A stretch of 64,000 nucleotides of DNA from Pseudoalteromonas sp. NBT06-2 (lineage in GTDB: Bacteria; Pseudomonadota; Gammaproteobacteria; Enterobacterales; Alteromonadaceae). The stretch is from positions 1 to 64,000 of the forward strand of contig NZ_NQMR01000011.1 of assembly GCF_002276045.1 (NCBI RefSeq), read 5' to 3'. Position numbers and translations under genes: made by a program. Under the pieces are notes generated by a model. It made no database searches. It saw only the letters and a list, made by a program, of their open reading frames with translations, and was not told where the DNA came from. Position 1 is the first letter of the stretch; each line of letters begins with the position of its first letter. Positions 53,827 to 63,962 of the stretch are shown in pieces.

Positions 53827-55614
53827 TTATTTACCGACTTTCAGGATTGCTAAAAACGCTTCTTGTGGTACTTCTACATTACCAACTTGTTTCATTCGTT
53901 TTTTACCTTCTTTTTGTTTTTTAAGTAATTTTTTCTTGCGACTCACATCACCACCATAACATTTAGCAATTACATTTTTACGTAATTGTTTAATAGTGGT
54001 ACGTGCAATAACATGTGCACCTATTGCAGCCTGAATCGCAATATCAAATTGTTGACGTGGAATTAGCTCTTTTAATGCTTCAGCTAGTTGACGTCCACGT
54101 GTTTGAGCACCTTCATGATGCGCAATAATTGCTAAAGCGTCTACGCGTTCACCATTAATTAAAATATCAACACGTACCATTTTAGATGCTTGAAAATGTT
54201 TGAAATTGTAATCCAAGGATGCAAAGCCACGGCTAGTAGATTTTAATTTATCAAAGAAGTCCATTACAACTTCAGCCATAGGCAATTCATAAGTTAAAGC
54301 AACTTGGTTTCCATGATAAGACATATTTGTTTGCATACCACGTTTTTCGATACATAAAGTAATTACATTACCTAAGTAATCTTTTGGCACTAATATATGT
54401 GCTTCGACAATTGGCTCTCGAATTTCAATAATATCGTTAAGCGGAGGTAACTCTGACGGATTATCAATTTGAATTGTTTCACGTTTTGTTTCAATTTCAT
54501 AAATTACCGTAGGTGCTGTGGTAATTAAATCCATGTCATATTCACGCTCTAAGCGTTCTTGAATAATTTCCATGTGAAGCATACCAAGGAAACCACAACG
54601 AAAACCAAAACCTAATGCCGTTGAGCTTTCAGGTTCATAAAATAATGATGCATCGTTTAGGCTTAGTTTAGCAAGTGCATCACGAAAGTTTTCGTAATCA
54701 TCTGAAGAAATAGGGAACATGCCAGCATAAACTTGTGGCTTAGCTTTTTCAAAACCTTCTAGAGACTCTTCAGCTCCTTTACGTGCTAAAGTAATAGTAT
54801 CACCAACTGGCGCGCCATTGATGTTTTTTATACCCGCAACGATAAATCCTACTTCACCTGTTTTTAAAGTTTTTGTTGCTGTTTGTTTAGGTGTAAAAAC
54901 ACCTATATTATCAGCGCTATGTATTTGGTCAGTCGACATAACTCTGATTTTGTCGCCTGAGTTTAATATGCCATTTTTAATGCGCACTAAAGATACAACA
55001 CCTTGATACGGGTCAAACCAAGAATCAATAATTAAGGCTTGTAAAGGTGCTTCAGAATCCCCTTTTGGTGATGGGATATTTTCAACGATTGTTTCTAATA
55101 CGTCTTGGATACCTATGCCAGTTTTAGCTGAACACTGCACCGCATCCGTCGCTTCGATACCAACGATATCTTCAATTTCTTCAGATACACGTTCTGGCTC
55201 GGCTTGAGGTAAATCAATTTTATTTAAAATAGGCAGTACTTCGACCCCCATTTCTAAAGCAGTATAACAGTTTGCAACAGTCTGCGCTTCAACGCCTTGT
55301 CCAGCATCAACTACTAATAACGCACCTTCACAAGCTGCTAATGAACGAGATACTTCATAAGAGAAATCTACATGGCCTGGGGTATCGATGAAATTTAATT
55401 GGTACGTTTCACCATCGTTAGCTTTATAGTCCAAAGTAACACTTTGCGCTTTAATGGTAATACCACGTTCACGTTCAATATCCATTGAATCCAAAACTTG
55501 CGCTTGCATTTCACGGTCTGATAAACCACCACAAAAATGGATCAGACGATCTGAGAGAGTTGATTTACCATGGTCAATATGGGCGATGATCGAAAAATTA
55601 CGGATATGCTTCAT
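53827..55614 (-). CDS. lepA: Elongation factor 4 (LepA)
   Basis: A 595-residue translational GTPase, nearly the same length as E. coli LepA. It has [15 protein letters not shown] at the N-terminus, [27 protein letters not shown] and the LepA-specific C-terminal region ([21 protein letters not shown]). It acts on stalled ribosomes and in initiation efficiency. It begins about 85 bp after rseC; a small hairpin lies in that gap. Confidence 0.97.
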   Translation of the reverse strand: MKHIRNFSIIAHIDHGKSTLSDRLIHFCGGLSDREMQAQVLDSMDIERERGITIKAQSVTLDYKANDGETYQLNFIDTPGHVDFSYEVSRSLAACEGALLVVDAGQGVEAQTVANCYTALEMGVEVLPILNKIDLPQAEPERVSEEIEDIVGIEATDAVQCSAKTGIGIQDVLETIVENIPSPKGDSEAPLQALIIDSWFDPYQGVVSLVRIKNGILNSGDKIRVMSTDQIHSADNIGVFTPKQTATKTLKTGEVGFIVAGIKNINGAPVGDTITLARKGAEESLEGFEKAKPQVYAGMFPISSDDYENFRDALAKLSLNDASLFYEPESSTALGFGFRCGFLGMLHMEIIQERLEREYDMDLITTAPTVIYEIETKRETIQIDNPSELPPLNDIIEIREPIVEAHILVPKDYLGNVITLCIEKRGMQTNMSYHGNQVALTYELPMAEVVMDFFDKLKSTSRGFASLDYNFKHFQASKMVRVDILINGERVDALAIIAHHEGAQTRGRQLAEALKELIPRQQFDIAIQAAIGAHVIARTTIKQLRKNVIAKCYGGDVSRKKKLLKKQKEGKKRMKQVGNVEVPQEAFLAILKVGK

Positions 55615-55649
55615 AAACTGGATTCAATACTACAATAAGAAAAAGGACA

Positions 55650-55670
55650 GCTATTGATAATGACAATAGC
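55650..55670 (-). terminator. Possible attenuating hairpin between rseC and lepA
   Basis: A perfect 7-bp stem (GCTATTG / CAATAGC) with a 7-nt loop is followed on the minus strand by TGTCC and a short T run. It may partly separate the sigma-E operon from lepA-lepB. Confidence 0.4.
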
Positions 55671-55700
55671 GAGAAAGGAGAATTTTACAATTAAATGCGC

Positions 55701-56150
55701 CTAATCACCATCTATTTGCGTTAATGGTAGGCTATTTGGGTAAATTTTTATGATTTTTATATCATAATTGACTTTTTCAAGCTGATTTCTTGCAAGAAGA
55801 AAGCCAATTGAGCCTCCGATAAATGCCAATAATATTTGCCAAACTTCGGATATTGACATAAACACGGCACTTACTATCAAGAAAATAAAAGCAAATAAAA
55901 GGGGTAATAAATAAACCAATAATGCGCTTTTTAAAACATGGCTATCATCCAGTGCCATTTTAACTTTTTGCCCAATGTTAAGTTGTTCTTCAAAAACAAA
56001 AGCAAGCTCAGGTGATTTATCACCAAAAAGCTTGCTAAATATTTTGCTTCCACATTGCCCGTTACAGCCTTCACAATTTGGTTTTTCTTGCGGTTTTAAA
56101 AACGCTTTTAAGCCATCAACAGATGTTACAGTTAAAGTTTGTTCAATCAC
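55701..56150 (-). CDS. rseC: Sigma-E pathway/redox membrane protein RseC
   Basis: A 149-residue inner-membrane protein. An N-terminal soluble part has the cysteine cluster CEGCNGQC of the family, and two hydrophobic segments (about 76-97 and 102-118) follow. RseC family members affect sigma-E activity and the SoxR-reducing system. It closes the rpoE-rseA-rseB-rseC unit in the usual order, 29 bp after rseB. Confidence 0.88.
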   Translation of the reverse strand: MIEQTLTVTSVDGLKAFLKPQEKPNCEGCNGQCGSKIFSKLFGDKSPELAFVFEEQLNIGQKVKMALDDSHVLKSALLVYLLPLLFAFIFLIVSAVFMSISEVWQILLAFIGGSIGFLLARNQLEKVNYDIKIIKIYPNSLPLTQIDGD

Positions 56151-56179
56151 GTAATTTACTCAAGATTAAAAATAATTAA

Positions 56180-57226
56180 TTATTTTCGTTGAACTGATTG
56201 TGCAATTGTTTTTGCAGTCATACCAGGAATATTTCCAACAACAGATACATCAAACCCATCCGCGTTATGGACAAATATAGATGTTGCGCCAGATGATAAC
56301 CCCCCCCCTCTTCTTTTACCAGGTAATGGTCGCTGTACAAAAATAGACACTTCAATTAAACCATCGCCATAAAGATAATAATCAGTCAACTCATTATTTA
56401 AATTTAAATTATGGCGATCAGATTTTAGTAATTTAAACCCTTCTGGCAACCAACCTATTAGCCAATTACCTTGTGCATCTTTTATATCCCCTGTTGAGAT
56501 TTTTTTTTCATTTAGTGTTACCGGAGGGAACTGTTTCTTACTCATTTCAACAAGTTCAGGAGCGATATGTTTCGTCATGCTAACATGGGTTAATTGAAGC
56601 TGTTCTAGTGCTTCCCCTTTTTTATTAACATAGGCCGCTTTAAGTAATAGCGTTGATTCTAAATCTAACCATAACCAATAATTGAACTTAGATTCATCTT
56701 TTGCTTCAATTTTCACTAATTGCGCAGCGCGCCCAGCAATTCGACCTTTACCGCCTAAAGTAAAATCATATGCTTGTTCTAATAAAGTTATATCCTGAAA
56801 TAACACATCGGGAATAGGACCAGAAATATGCTTAGCTAATACGGTATAAGGTGCTGATTGCGTTTCAAAATAAGTCACTCTATCATTGACTCTAAAAACT
56901 TCAAACCCTGCGCCATTCAATAGGCTTAAGTGTTCTAATTCATCATTGCCATTAATGCCATGCAACCACTTATAAGGTTCCATGTTATTACCTTTGACAA
57001 CAGCAAACGAGGCATTGAAATTGTTTTTATGAACGGCTTCAGACATTTTAATCAGCAATGACTTTGCTGTTTCAAGACGTGTTTCTTTGTTTAATTCGGC
57101 TATTATTTCACTCTCTTGCGCCTCTACAGTGTTACTGTAAACTGGCGCAATACTGCCTATAAAAAGAAAAAGACTACATACAGAGGCTAGTTTTCTCATT
57201 ATTTTATTTGGCATCCTCATTTTCAA
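56180..57226 (-). CDS. rseB: Periplasmic sigma-E regulator RseB
   Basis: A 348-residue secreted protein that binds RseA and shields it from DegS cleavage until lipopolysaccharide or misfolded proteins are sensed. Of several in-frame starts, the Met at residue 10 (MRKLASVCSLFLF) begins a standard signal peptide and lies just after the rseA stop; I consider it the more likely start. The MucB/RseB fold follows, with conserved WLPEGFKLL and the C-terminal NIPGMTAKTIAQSV. A run of nine G (56300-56308, plus-strand C) encodes RRGGGL near residue 309 and is a slippage hotspot. Confidence 0.9.
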   Translation of the reverse strand: MKMRMPNKIMRKLASVCSLFLFIGSIAPVYSNTVEAQESEIIAELNKETRLETAKSLLIKMSEAVHKNNFNASFAVVKGNNMEPYKWLHGINGNDELEHLSLLNGAGFEVFRVNDRVTYFETQSAPYTVLAKHISGPIPDVLFQDITLLEQAYDFTLGGKGRIAGRAAQLVKIEAKDESKFNYWLWLDLESTLLLKAAYVNKKGEALEQLQLTHVSMTKHIAPELVEMSKKQFPPVTLNEKKISTGDIKDAQGNWLIGWLPEGFKLLKSDRHNLNLNNELTDYYLYGDGLIEVSIFVQRPLPGKRRGGGLSSGATSIFVHNADGFDVSVVGNIPGMTAKTIAQSVQRK

Positions 57227-57833
57227 AATTATTTAAAACTTCATTTTGCTGTTTTTTTTCAGAACTAGCAATACGAGTTTGTCTTTGATGTTCTAAAACT
57301 AAAGCCCCAATACGCTGTTGTTGTAATTTTCTTAAACCCGAAGCTGCACTTTGCAGAGCTGACTGCTCAGAAGAATAACTAACAGGTGTTGCCATACCCC
57401 CAAAAGGAATTGTTTGTAAAATAGGTAATGACTCAGGCATTAATTGAGTTTCATTTGTAGGTACTGTTTGCACACCAACAATCGCAAACATCGCAACACT
57501 TGCTGCAATTGCAATTTGGCTAAATGGTTTTTTCCAGTTAAATGCTACAACATTTTCAGACACTTTATCTTCTTTAACCACTTCTGTACTTGACTCTGAT
57601 TTATTAAAGTCGGCAAAAATAGGTTCATGCTCTAATTGACTTGCCACTTTACTTGCAATATCTAAATGAATGAAATCTTTACCATCGGCACGCATTGCAT
57701 CACCAATTAAAGAATATCTTTCTAGCGTTTTTCCCGCATCAGATTGAGCCATTAAATCACTCATGCCTTCTTCAGCATCTAAAAATGCAGAAATATCAGC
57801 TTTATCTTGTTCGGTTAACTGCTTAATAGTCAT
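57204..57833 (-). CDS. rseA: Anti-sigma-E factor RseA
   Basis: A 209-residue single-pass membrane protein. The cytoplasmic N-terminal domain (QDKADISAFLDAEEG, then LERYSLIGDAMR) holds sigma-E inactive. One membrane segment lies about residues 107-124, and a periplasmic region follows with a Gln-rich helix. Stress-triggered proteolysis of RseA frees the sigma factor. It lies between rpoE and rseB with tight spacing, as in other gammaproteobacteria. Confidence 0.9.
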   Translation of the reverse strand: MTIKQLTEQDKADISAFLDAEEGMSDLMAQSDAGKTLERYSLIGDAMRADGKDFIHLDIASKVASQLEHEPIFADFNKSESSTEVVKEDKVSENVVAFNWKKPFSQIAIAASVAMFAIVGVQTVPTNETQLMPESLPILQTIPFGGMATPVSYSSEQSALQSAASGLRKLQQQRIGALVLEHQRQTRIASSEKKQQNEVLNNFENEDAK

Positions 57834-57874
57834 ATTCTAGCTCGCCTGTTTTTGCATCTTATAAATTATAATGC

Positions 57875-58468
57875 TTAGTCATTTTCGATTAAAGGATTTA
57901 ACTTACTATCAATTGCTTCACGTGCTCTAAAGATACGAGATCTCACTGTCCCAACAGGACAATCCATAATCACAGCGATATCTTCATAGCTCATGCCTTC
58001 AAGTTCACGTAAAGTTATTGCAGTTTTCAAATCGTCAGGTAAAGTCTCAATGGTAGAAAAAATCACCTTTTTAACTTCTTCACTTAACAATAAATTTTCT
58101 GGCGTTGCACTCACTTTTAAAGCATGTGCACCATCATAAAATTCAGCATCATCAGCATCAACATCATTTGCAGGTGGCTTTCTCTTTTGAGCCACCAAAT
58201 AATTTTTAGCGCAATTTACAGCAATCCGATACAACCAAGTATAAAATGCACTGTCTCCCCTAAAACCTGGTAATGCACGATAAGCCTTAATAAAAGCCTC
58301 TTGCGCTACATCAGAAACATCAGCATGATTTGACACATAACGTGATATCAAACTTGCTACTTTGTTTTGATATTTGCTGACCAATAGGTTGAAGGCATTT
58401 TTATCTCCTTGCTGTACCTTTCTTATTATCGCTAAATCTAATTCCTGCTCGCTCATTCGAGCCGGCAC
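57875..58468 (-). CDS. rpoE: Extracytoplasmic stress sigma factor RpoE (sigma-E)
   Basis: A 197-residue ECF sigma factor of normal length. Region 2 contains DVSDVAQEAFIKAYRAL and FYTWLYRIAVNCAKNYL. Region 4 contains LRELEGMSYEDIAVIMD and PVGTVRSRIFRARE. It directs the envelope stress regulon. A near-consensus sigma-E promoter lies about 75-100 bp upstream, indicating autoregulation. Confidence 0.97.
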   Translation of the reverse strand: MPARMSEQELDLAIIRKVQQGDKNAFNLLVSKYQNKVASLISRYVSNHADVSDVAQEAFIKAYRALPGFRGDSAFYTWLYRIAVNCAKNYLVAQKRKPPANDVDADDAEFYDGAHALKVSATPENLLLSEEVKKVIFSTIETLPDDLKTAITLRELEGMSYEDIAVIMDCPVGTVRSRIFRAREAIDSKLNPLIEND

Positions 58469-58543
58469 TCCTATTTCTATTTCGCAAAATCAATGTTACT
58501 TTTTACTACTGTTTTTTATTACAATAAATCTTAATTCAAATAA

Positions 58544-58570
58544 TCAGACCAAGATATAAATAAAAAGTTC
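58544..58570 (-). promoter_or_regulatory. Sigma-E-dependent promoter of rpoE
   Basis: On the minus strand, GAACTT and GTCTGA are separated by 15 bp, matching the sigma-E -35 and -10 consensus. Transcription would start about 65-70 bp before the rpoE start codon, giving the usual positive feedback. Confidence 0.9.
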
Positions 58571-58681
58571 TATTTCTTTGCAATTTTTTTTAAAATAAAT
58601 GAAAAGTATACTTAAACAATCTTTAAACCAGTGTCCCAGATTTTTCAAGTATATGCATTGTAACCTAAGTGATACACATAG

Positions 58682-60301
58682 ATGAACCAAAAAAAACACC
58701 ATGATACAGATGTCGTTATTATTGGCAGTGGCGCGGCAGGCCTTTCTCTTGCATTGACTTTAGCTAGCCATTGTAAAGTATTAGTTGTCAGTAAAGGCCC
58801 TTTGAAAGAAGGTTCTACTTTATACGCACAAGGCGGAATCGCGGCTGTGTTTGATAAAAATGATAGCATTGATTCTCATGTAGAAGACACTTTAGTCGCA
58901 GGAGCGGGGCTATGTAGCCGAGATGCAGTGTATTATACAGCTAGTAATGCTAAATCATGCATGAAATGGTTAATCAAGCAAGGTGTACCGTTTGATACGG
59001 AGCGTGATAGCACAGGAAGAGAGCGTTATCACCTAACTCGAGAAGGTGGACATAGCCATAGACGTATACTTCATGCAGCTGATGCGACAGGAAAAGCAGT
59101 TCAAACAACTTTAATTTCTCGCGTAAATGAGCATAAAAACATCACCTTACTTGAAAAATATAATGCGATCGATTTAATTATTTCTAAAACAGATAAAAAA
59201 AATTGCCAAGGTCTTTATGTTTGGAACAGGAGTAAAGAGCAAGTAGAAACAATTTCAGCAAAATTTGTATCTATTGCAACGGGTGGAGCGAGTAAAGTTT
59301 ATCTTTATACTTCGAATCCAGATATAGCCAGTGGTGATGGTATTGCAATGGCATGGCGAGCTGGTTGTCGTGTTGCCAATATGGAGTTTAACCAATTTCA
59401 CCCAACAAGTTTATATCATCCTGAGTTACAAAACTTCTTAATTACTGAAGCTATGCGCGGTGAAGGAGCCTACTTAAAACGCCCAGATGGCTCTCGTTTT
59501 ATGCCTGACTTTGATGAGCGCGCTGAACTTGCTCCAAGAGATATCGTCGCTCGCGCCATTGATTTTGAAATGAAACGTTTAGGCGCCAATTGTGTTTATC
59601 TTGATATTAGCCATAAAGATAAAAACTTTATTATCGAACATTTCCCAACTATTTATGAAAAATGTTTAAGTGTTGGCTTAGATATCACAAAAGTAGCCTT
59701 ACCTGTAGTTCCCGCAGCACATTATACCTGTGGAGGTGTAGTGACTAATTTTAATGGGAAAACTGATTTAGATAATCTTTATGCGATAGGTGAAGTTGCT
59801 TATACAGGTTTACATGGTGCTAACCGCATGGCCAGCAATTCATTATTAGAATGTATTGTTTTTGCTCATGCTGCTGCTAAAGATATTTTAACTAAACTAG
59901 ATAATAGCGAGTCATCAATTAATAATGTAATACCTGATTGGGATGAAAGTCGCGTTTCTGACTCTGACGAAGAAGTGGTTATTACGCATAACTGGCATGA
60001 ACTCAGGTTATTTATGTGGGATTATGTTGGCATAGTAAGAACGACTAAACGTCTTGAGCGAGCACAAAGAAGAATTGAGTTGCTACAACAAGAAATCCAG
60101 GACTACTACGCTAATTTTAAAGTCAGTAATAATTTATTAGAATTAAGAAATTTAGTACAAGTGGCTGAGTTAATTATTCAATGCGCTCTTTCTCGTAAAG
60201 AGAGTCGTGGACTTCATTACAATTTAGACTATCCTGAACAATTAAAAAATCCAAAACCAACAATTTTAAAGCCTAATCAAACAAACTATAATGAATTTTA
60301 A
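58682..60301 (+). CDS. nadB: L-aspartate oxidase
   Basis: A 539-residue flavoprotein that oxidises aspartate to iminoaspartate, the first step of de novo NAD synthesis. The FAD-binding motif [17 protein letters not shown] lies at residues 12-28. [28 protein letters not shown] and [17 protein letters not shown] are typical, and the length is normal. It is divergent from rpoE, the common arrangement in gammaproteobacteria, and ends before a hairpin shared with ygfX. Confidence 0.97.
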   Translation: MNQKKHHDTDVVIIGSGAAGLSLALTLASHCKVLVVSKGPLKEGSTLYAQGGIAAVFDKNDSIDSHVEDTLVAGAGLCSRDAVYYTASNAKSCMKWLIKQGVPFDTERDSTGRERYHLTREGGHSHRRILHAADATGKAVQTTLISRVNEHKNITLLEKYNAIDLIISKTDKKNCQGLYVWNRSKEQVETISAKFVSIATGGASKVYLYTSNPDIASGDGIAMAWRAGCRVANMEFNQFHPTSLYHPELQNFLITEAMRGEGAYLKRPDGSRFMPDFDERAELAPRDIVARAIDFEMKRLGANCVYLDISHKDKNFIIEHFPTIYEKCLSVGLDITKVALPVVPAAHYTCGGVVTNFNGKTDLDNLYAIGEVAYTGLHGANRMASNSLLECIVFAHAAAKDILTKLDNSESSINNVIPDWDESRVSDSDEEVVITHNWHELRLFMWDYVGIVRTTKRLERAQRRIELLQQEIQDYYANFKVSNNLLELRNLVQVAELIIQCALSRKESRGLHYNLDYPEQLKNPKPTILKPNQTNYNEF

Positions 60302-60328
60302 TATCACTTTATAAATTAAAGTGATATT
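60300..60328. terminator. Hairpin between convergent nadB and ygfX
   Basis: A perfect 12-bp AT-rich stem (AATATCACTTTA / TAAAGTGATATT) with a 5-nt loop overlaps the nadB stop. It could act for both genes, though T tracts are weak. Confidence 0.6.
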
Positions 60329-60789
60329 TAGAGCTTTAAAGCCATCAACATACGACGCAACCGAGTAAAATCGGTTGTGTTCATGCTCTCGCTTGTAAAA
60401 ATAAGCCAACCTTTAAGACTTGAATGTTTATATTGTGTTTTTAGTCGTAGTACAATAAAACGTTCATTATGAATACTTGATGGTAATACTTGAGCAACTA
60501 ACGCGTTACCATACTTTATTTTTTTATCACAAGTATCTGAAAAGTTCATTATTATTTTATCTCTAGAAAACAATAATAAAGAACCTGATTCTGGCCATAT
60601 TTGATGTATTTTAAAGTAACAAAATAAATAGCTAAAGAAGCACGTTAAAAAGCTTATACTGGATGAGATGATATGTGTACTAGATATAATTAAAATAATA
60701 AATATGAAAATAAAAAAAAGCGCAATAAGAGACATCTCTATTTTATTTTCATTAAAAGTAATTTTATAGCTTGAGTTTATATCAGCCAA
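60328..60789 (-). CDS. YgfX-like inner-membrane protein
   Basis: A 153-residue protein with a hydrophobic core of two close membrane segments (about 20-37 and 41-58) and a soluble C-terminal part with LLFSRDKI and KGWLIFTSESM. Its position directly after sdhE, 4 bp away, is the conserved place of ygfX (cptA), reported as a partner of sdhE. Sequence similarity in this family is low, so the name rests mainly on context, size and topology. Confidence 0.7.
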   Translation of the reverse strand: MADINSSYKITFNENKIEMSLIALFFIFIFIILIISSTHIISSSISFLTCFFSYLFCYFKIHQIWPESGSLLLFSRDKIIMNFSDTCDKKIKYGNALVAQVLPSSIHNERFIVLRLKTQYKHSSLKGWLIFTSESMNTTDFTRLRRMLMALKL

Positions 60790-60793
60790 ATCT

Positions 60794-61054
60794 TTAAACT
60801 TTAACGCGATTTAAAATTAATTTAATCATAGAGTTAAACTCTTCATCTTTGCATTCTTCATGACCCATAAACCAAGCAAAAAGCTCAGGATCTTCGCCTG
60901 ATAACAACCGCTGAAATATCCCTTTTTCATTATCTGATAATGAATCATATGCATCTTCAACAAAAGGCATAAACAATACATCTAACTCCAACATACCACG
61001 GCGACAAGCCCAACGTAATTTAGCTTTACTATCTAAGTTACTCATCTTAATCAT
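60794..61054 (-). CDS. sdhE: FAD assembly factor SdhE
   Basis: An 86-residue protein with the RGxxE motif (CRRGMLELD) needed to help attach FAD covalently to succinate dehydrogenase. LSGEDPELFAWFMGHE is also typical. A second Met at residue 4 (MSNLDSKAKLRW) may be the true start, since family members usually begin close to it. It is divergent from ygfZ and followed at once by ygfX, the usual neighbourhood. Confidence 0.93.
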   Translation of the reverse strand: MIKMSNLDSKAKLRWACRRGMLELDVLFMPFVEDAYDSLSDNEKGIFQRLLSGEDPELFAWFMGHEECKDEEFNSMIKLILNRVKV

Positions 61055-61095
61055 CTGTAATTTTATTTAATTGGCTTTATTCTATCAAATTTTTA

Positions 61096-62082
61096 ATGTT
61101 TAGCACTGTAAATACGTTATTATATACAGATAAATCAACTGATACTAATAAGCTAATGTCTCAAATATACTCTTGCCATTTATCGGATCAATTACTCCAA
61201 TTTACTGGAGAAGATAAAAAGTCATATCTTCACGGTCAAATCACTCAAGATACAAATTTATTTACCAATGATTCATTCCATTGGGCAGGACAGTGTGATG
61301 CCAAGGGTAAGCTTTGGGCCATCTTACGACTGTTTAATTATCAAAATGATTTTTTTGCTATTACATCAAAAGATGAATTTGAAAATGCATTAGCTGAATT
61401 TAAAAAATATGCTGTTTTTGCAAAAGTAGAAATAACACTCAATGACAACCATCAGCTTATTGGTATATTCGGTGCAGATCTTTCAATTGTACTGAATGAA
61501 CTAAATATACAGTTTTCTGAAACAAGCAACAGCGCTACTGACTTCAGTTTAGGTAAGGCTATTAAGTTAGATAATAACCGTGTTATTTTATGTATTGAAA
61601 AAGCACGTCTAGCGCAACTTCCTGCTTCATTAATCCAATTAGATAATGAACATAGTTGGAATAGCCTAGCTATATTAGCAGGGGAACCTAAGCTCAATAG
61701 CCAATCAATCTGTGAGTTCGTACCTCAAATGGTCAACTTACAATCTATTGGCGGTATTAGCTTTAAAAAAGGCTGTTATAAAGGCCAAGAAACCGTTGCT
61801 AGAATGAAATTTTTAGGCAAAAATAAACGTGCTATGTATATTCTAGAAGCTAATTCATCAGAACCTCTAGAAGCAACTGAAGTAGAGCAACAGTTAGGTA
61901 AAAACTGGAGACGTGCCGGTAAACTGCTGCAAAGCAGTTTTGATGTTGATACTAATAAGGTATATGCCTTAGCTGTGATGCCAAACGATATTGCATTAGA
62001 AACACCTCTTAGAACAAAACAAGATAACCCAATTTCATTCACTATTAAGGCCTTACCATATAGCCTTACTGAAGAAAATTAA
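61096..62082 (+). CDS. ygfZ: Folate-dependent Fe-S assembly factor YgfZ
   Basis: A 328-residue GcvT-like protein. The family signature KGCYKGQETVARMKFLG is present with its essential Cys, and YLHGQITQDTN marks the N-terminal domain. YgfZ uses tetrahydrofolate and supports the repair or assembly of certain iron-sulphur enzymes such as MiaB. The start is preceded by an AT-rich stretch without a clear ribosome site; the Met at residue 21 (MSQIYSCHL) is an alternative. slyD follows by 15 bp, so the two are likely co-transcribed. Confidence 0.93.
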   Translation: MFSTVNTLLYTDKSTDTNKLMSQIYSCHLSDQLLQFTGEDKKSYLHGQITQDTNLFTNDSFHWAGQCDAKGKLWAILRLFNYQNDFFAITSKDEFENALAEFKKYAVFAKVEITLNDNHQLIGIFGADLSIVLNELNIQFSETSNSATDFSLGKAIKLDNNRVILCIEKARLAQLPASLIQLDNEHSWNSLAILAGEPKLNSQSICEFVPQMVNLQSIGGISFKKGCYKGQETVARMKFLGKNKRAMYILEANSSEPLEATEVEQQLGKNWRRAGKLLQSSFDVDTNKVYALAVMPNDIALETPLRTKQDNPISFTIKALPYSLTEEN

Positions 62083-62097
62083 TCTGGAAATTTTAAA

Positions 62098-62622
62098 ATG
62101 AAAATAACTGACAAAAAAGTTGTAAAAATGCACTATAGTGTTATGGATAAAGACCAAAATGCAATTGATAGTTCATTTGATAATGAACCGCTTGAAATGA
62201 TAATTGGTAGTGGTTTTTTAATTCCAGGTCTTGAGAAAGCGCTTTTAGAAAAAACAGTTGGTGATAAATTCACAATAGAAGTTCCTGCTATTGATGGTTA
62301 TGGCGAGCGCCATGAAGGATTAATGCAAGCTGTATCTATGGATATGTTTGAAGGCATTGAAGTAGAAGTGGGTATGCAGTTCCGTGCAACTACCGAGCAA
62401 GGTGAGCAATCAGTTACTGTAATCGAAATTCAAGGTGATGATGTTGTAATTGATGGTAACCACCCACTTTCAGGTATTGACCTTACATTTGATGTTGAGG
62501 TACTTGAAGTACGTGATGCAACAGAAGAAGAACTAGCACATGGCCATGTTCACGGCGCTGGCGGTTGTGGCCACGATCATAGTAATAATGAACATGAACA
62601 TGACGAAAACTGTAAGCATTAA
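62098..62622 (+). CDS. slyD: FKBP-type peptidyl-prolyl isomerase SlyD
   Basis: A 174-residue protein. The FKBP part includes GSGFLIPGLEKAL and the inserted flap domain (about 70-125), and is followed by a metal-binding tail rich in His and Cys (GCGHDHSNNEHEHDENCKH). SlyD assists proline isomerisation, has chaperone activity and donates nickel to hydrogenase assembly. The tail is shorter than in E. coli but retains the feature. A strong terminator follows. Confidence 0.93.
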   Translation: MKITDKKVVKMHYSVMDKDQNAIDSSFDNEPLEMIIGSGFLIPGLEKALLEKTVGDKFTIEVPAIDGYGERHEGLMQAVSMDMFEGIEVEVGMQFRATTEQGEQSVTVIEIQGDDVVIDGNHPLSGIDLTFDVEVLEVRDATEEELAHGHVHGAGGCGHDHSNNEHEHDENCKH

Positions 62623-62638
62623 TACTGAATGACAGCAC

Positions 62639-62678
62639 AAAAAGCAGATTTACTTCAATGAAGTCAATCTGCTTTTTT
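62639..62678. terminator. Strong terminator after slyD
   Basis: An 11-bp stem built from AAAGCAGATT and its complement, with a 15-nt loop that itself can pair (ACTTCA / TGAAGT), is followed by a run of six T. A-rich sequence on the left makes it usable for the convergent minus-strand gene as well. Confidence 0.85.
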
Positions 62679-62689
62679 GATGCTACTTA

Positions 62690-63133
62690 TTATTTTTCTA
62701 ACACTGAATTTAAAGAAGCTAATAATTTTTCTTGATCATTGGTTCCTAAACGAATTGTAGTGCCATCTTTAAGCTCTAATGCAACAGCACTAAAACCATG
62801 TACTGCATATACCCAACCATCATGGGTGATCCTAACACCAACACCATGACGAAATGTATTTGTTACCGCTTTAACATTTTTAATATTTGATAATTTTATT
62901 TCTTTGCCAAATACCCCAGGGCCAAAACCCCAAGAAATTTCTTCATCTGTTACTTTAATAGTTAATCCATGAAATAAAAAACCAACAATAAACAAAGTAA
63001 TCAAAAATAAAATAATAGGAATTATTGGGCCTAATAAAACAATCGCTAATACAGCAAACGTTGCTATCCAGCTTAATAAAATAAAAATAATATAAGCTAA
63101 CTGTTTATGTTGATATTTAGATATTGAATTCAA
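62690..63133 (-). CDS. Membrane protein with PH-like domain, unknown function
   Basis: A 147-residue protein. Two adjacent hydrophobic segments (about 12-34 and 36-55) are followed by a beta-rich region (LTIKVTDEEISWGFG, KEIKLSNIKNVKAV, VALELKDGTTIRLGT) and a short helix. The pattern resembles small bacterial PH-like membrane proteins, but I assign no function. It is convergent with slyD. Confidence 0.7.
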   Translation of the reverse strand: MNSISKYQHKQLAYIIFILLSWIATFAVLAIVLLGPIIPIILFLITLFIVGFLFHGLTIKVTDEEISWGFGPGVFGKEIKLSNIKNVKAVTNTFRHGVGVRITHDGWVYAVHGFSAVALELKDGTTIRLGTNDQEKLLASLNSVLEK

Positions 63134-63161
63134 AATTAATTCTCTTTAGCTTATATGTTAA

Positions 63162-63962
63162 TTATTGGAAGTTATATACTATGGTAGCGCTGGTCTCACC
63201 ATCAAAGTTCAGTTTGTCATCTTCAGGCGCCGAGTTATATCGATATAAATATGAAAACGTCAAAGAAAAGTCACTATTAATTTGGCTAATTAAAGATGTT
63301 TCTGATTTTAGCCTTGAGCTTAGCCCTGACAATGATTTTTCACTGCTTAAAGTTTGGTTAAAGCGAGTTCTTTCAGAGATATTTTTTTGCCAATGCAAAG
63401 CTAAACGAATAAGAAAACCTGATTCTGAAATATTTTCCTCTTTCATTTGATAATTTACACCTGGACCAATATCAAAATCTATCGTGTTTTTTTTTCCAGA
63501 ATATAAACGATTACCATATCCTGATGATAATGAAGTTTGATAATCAAAGCCGCTAAATTTATCTTTTTCATAATCACTATAGATAAAAAAAGATGCTTCT
63601 TTTTCTCCTAATTTATAGTTACCTTGCGCAGAAGCAAAATAACGCTCGGCAGATTTTTCAATTTCGCCTGTATCAGTGTTTTTATCTTTTTTAAGCAAAC
63701 TATCAAACTTAAATTGATTACGCCACTTATCAAAATCTTGAAAAACATTTGCTTTTAATTTTACAGTTAATGAATCCGTATTACCTGAGGTTACAATAAA
63801 ACCAAACTCGGTATTACCGTAAAATAGCTCTCCATGCCTTTTATTATGAATTTCATTATCATCCAATTGACCATACTCAGATAACTCTTCAAAAAAAGAC
63901 TCTTTAGTATGAGTTGTGAAACTGGCCAAAGTACAAGCCAACATCAATACTCGGTAATACAT
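63162..63962 (-). CDS. DUF481-type outer-membrane barrel protein
   Basis: A 266-residue protein with a cleavable signal (about residues 1-18) and regularly alternating beta strands beginning FGFIVTSGNTDSLTVKLKAN. The phrase SGNT and the strand pattern are typical of DUF481 (YdiY-like) proteins. It ends in Phe-Gln, with aromatic residues in the last strand as expected for barrel assembly. The role of the family is not established; some members respond to salt. It lies 28 bp upstream of the PH-like gene. Confidence 0.82.
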   Translation of the reverse strand: MYYRVLMLACTLASFTTHTKESFFEELSEYGQLDDNEIHNKRHGELFYGNTEFGFIVTSGNTDSLTVKLKANVFQDFDKWRNQFKFDSLLKKDKNTDTGEIEKSAERYFASAQGNYKLGEKEASFFIYSDYEKDKFSGFDYQTSLSSGYGNRLYSGKKNTIDFDIGPGVNYQMKEENISESGFLIRLALHWQKNISERTRFNQTLSSEKSLSGLSSRLKSETSLISQINSDFSLTFSYLYRYNSAPEDDKLNFDGETSATIVYNFQ

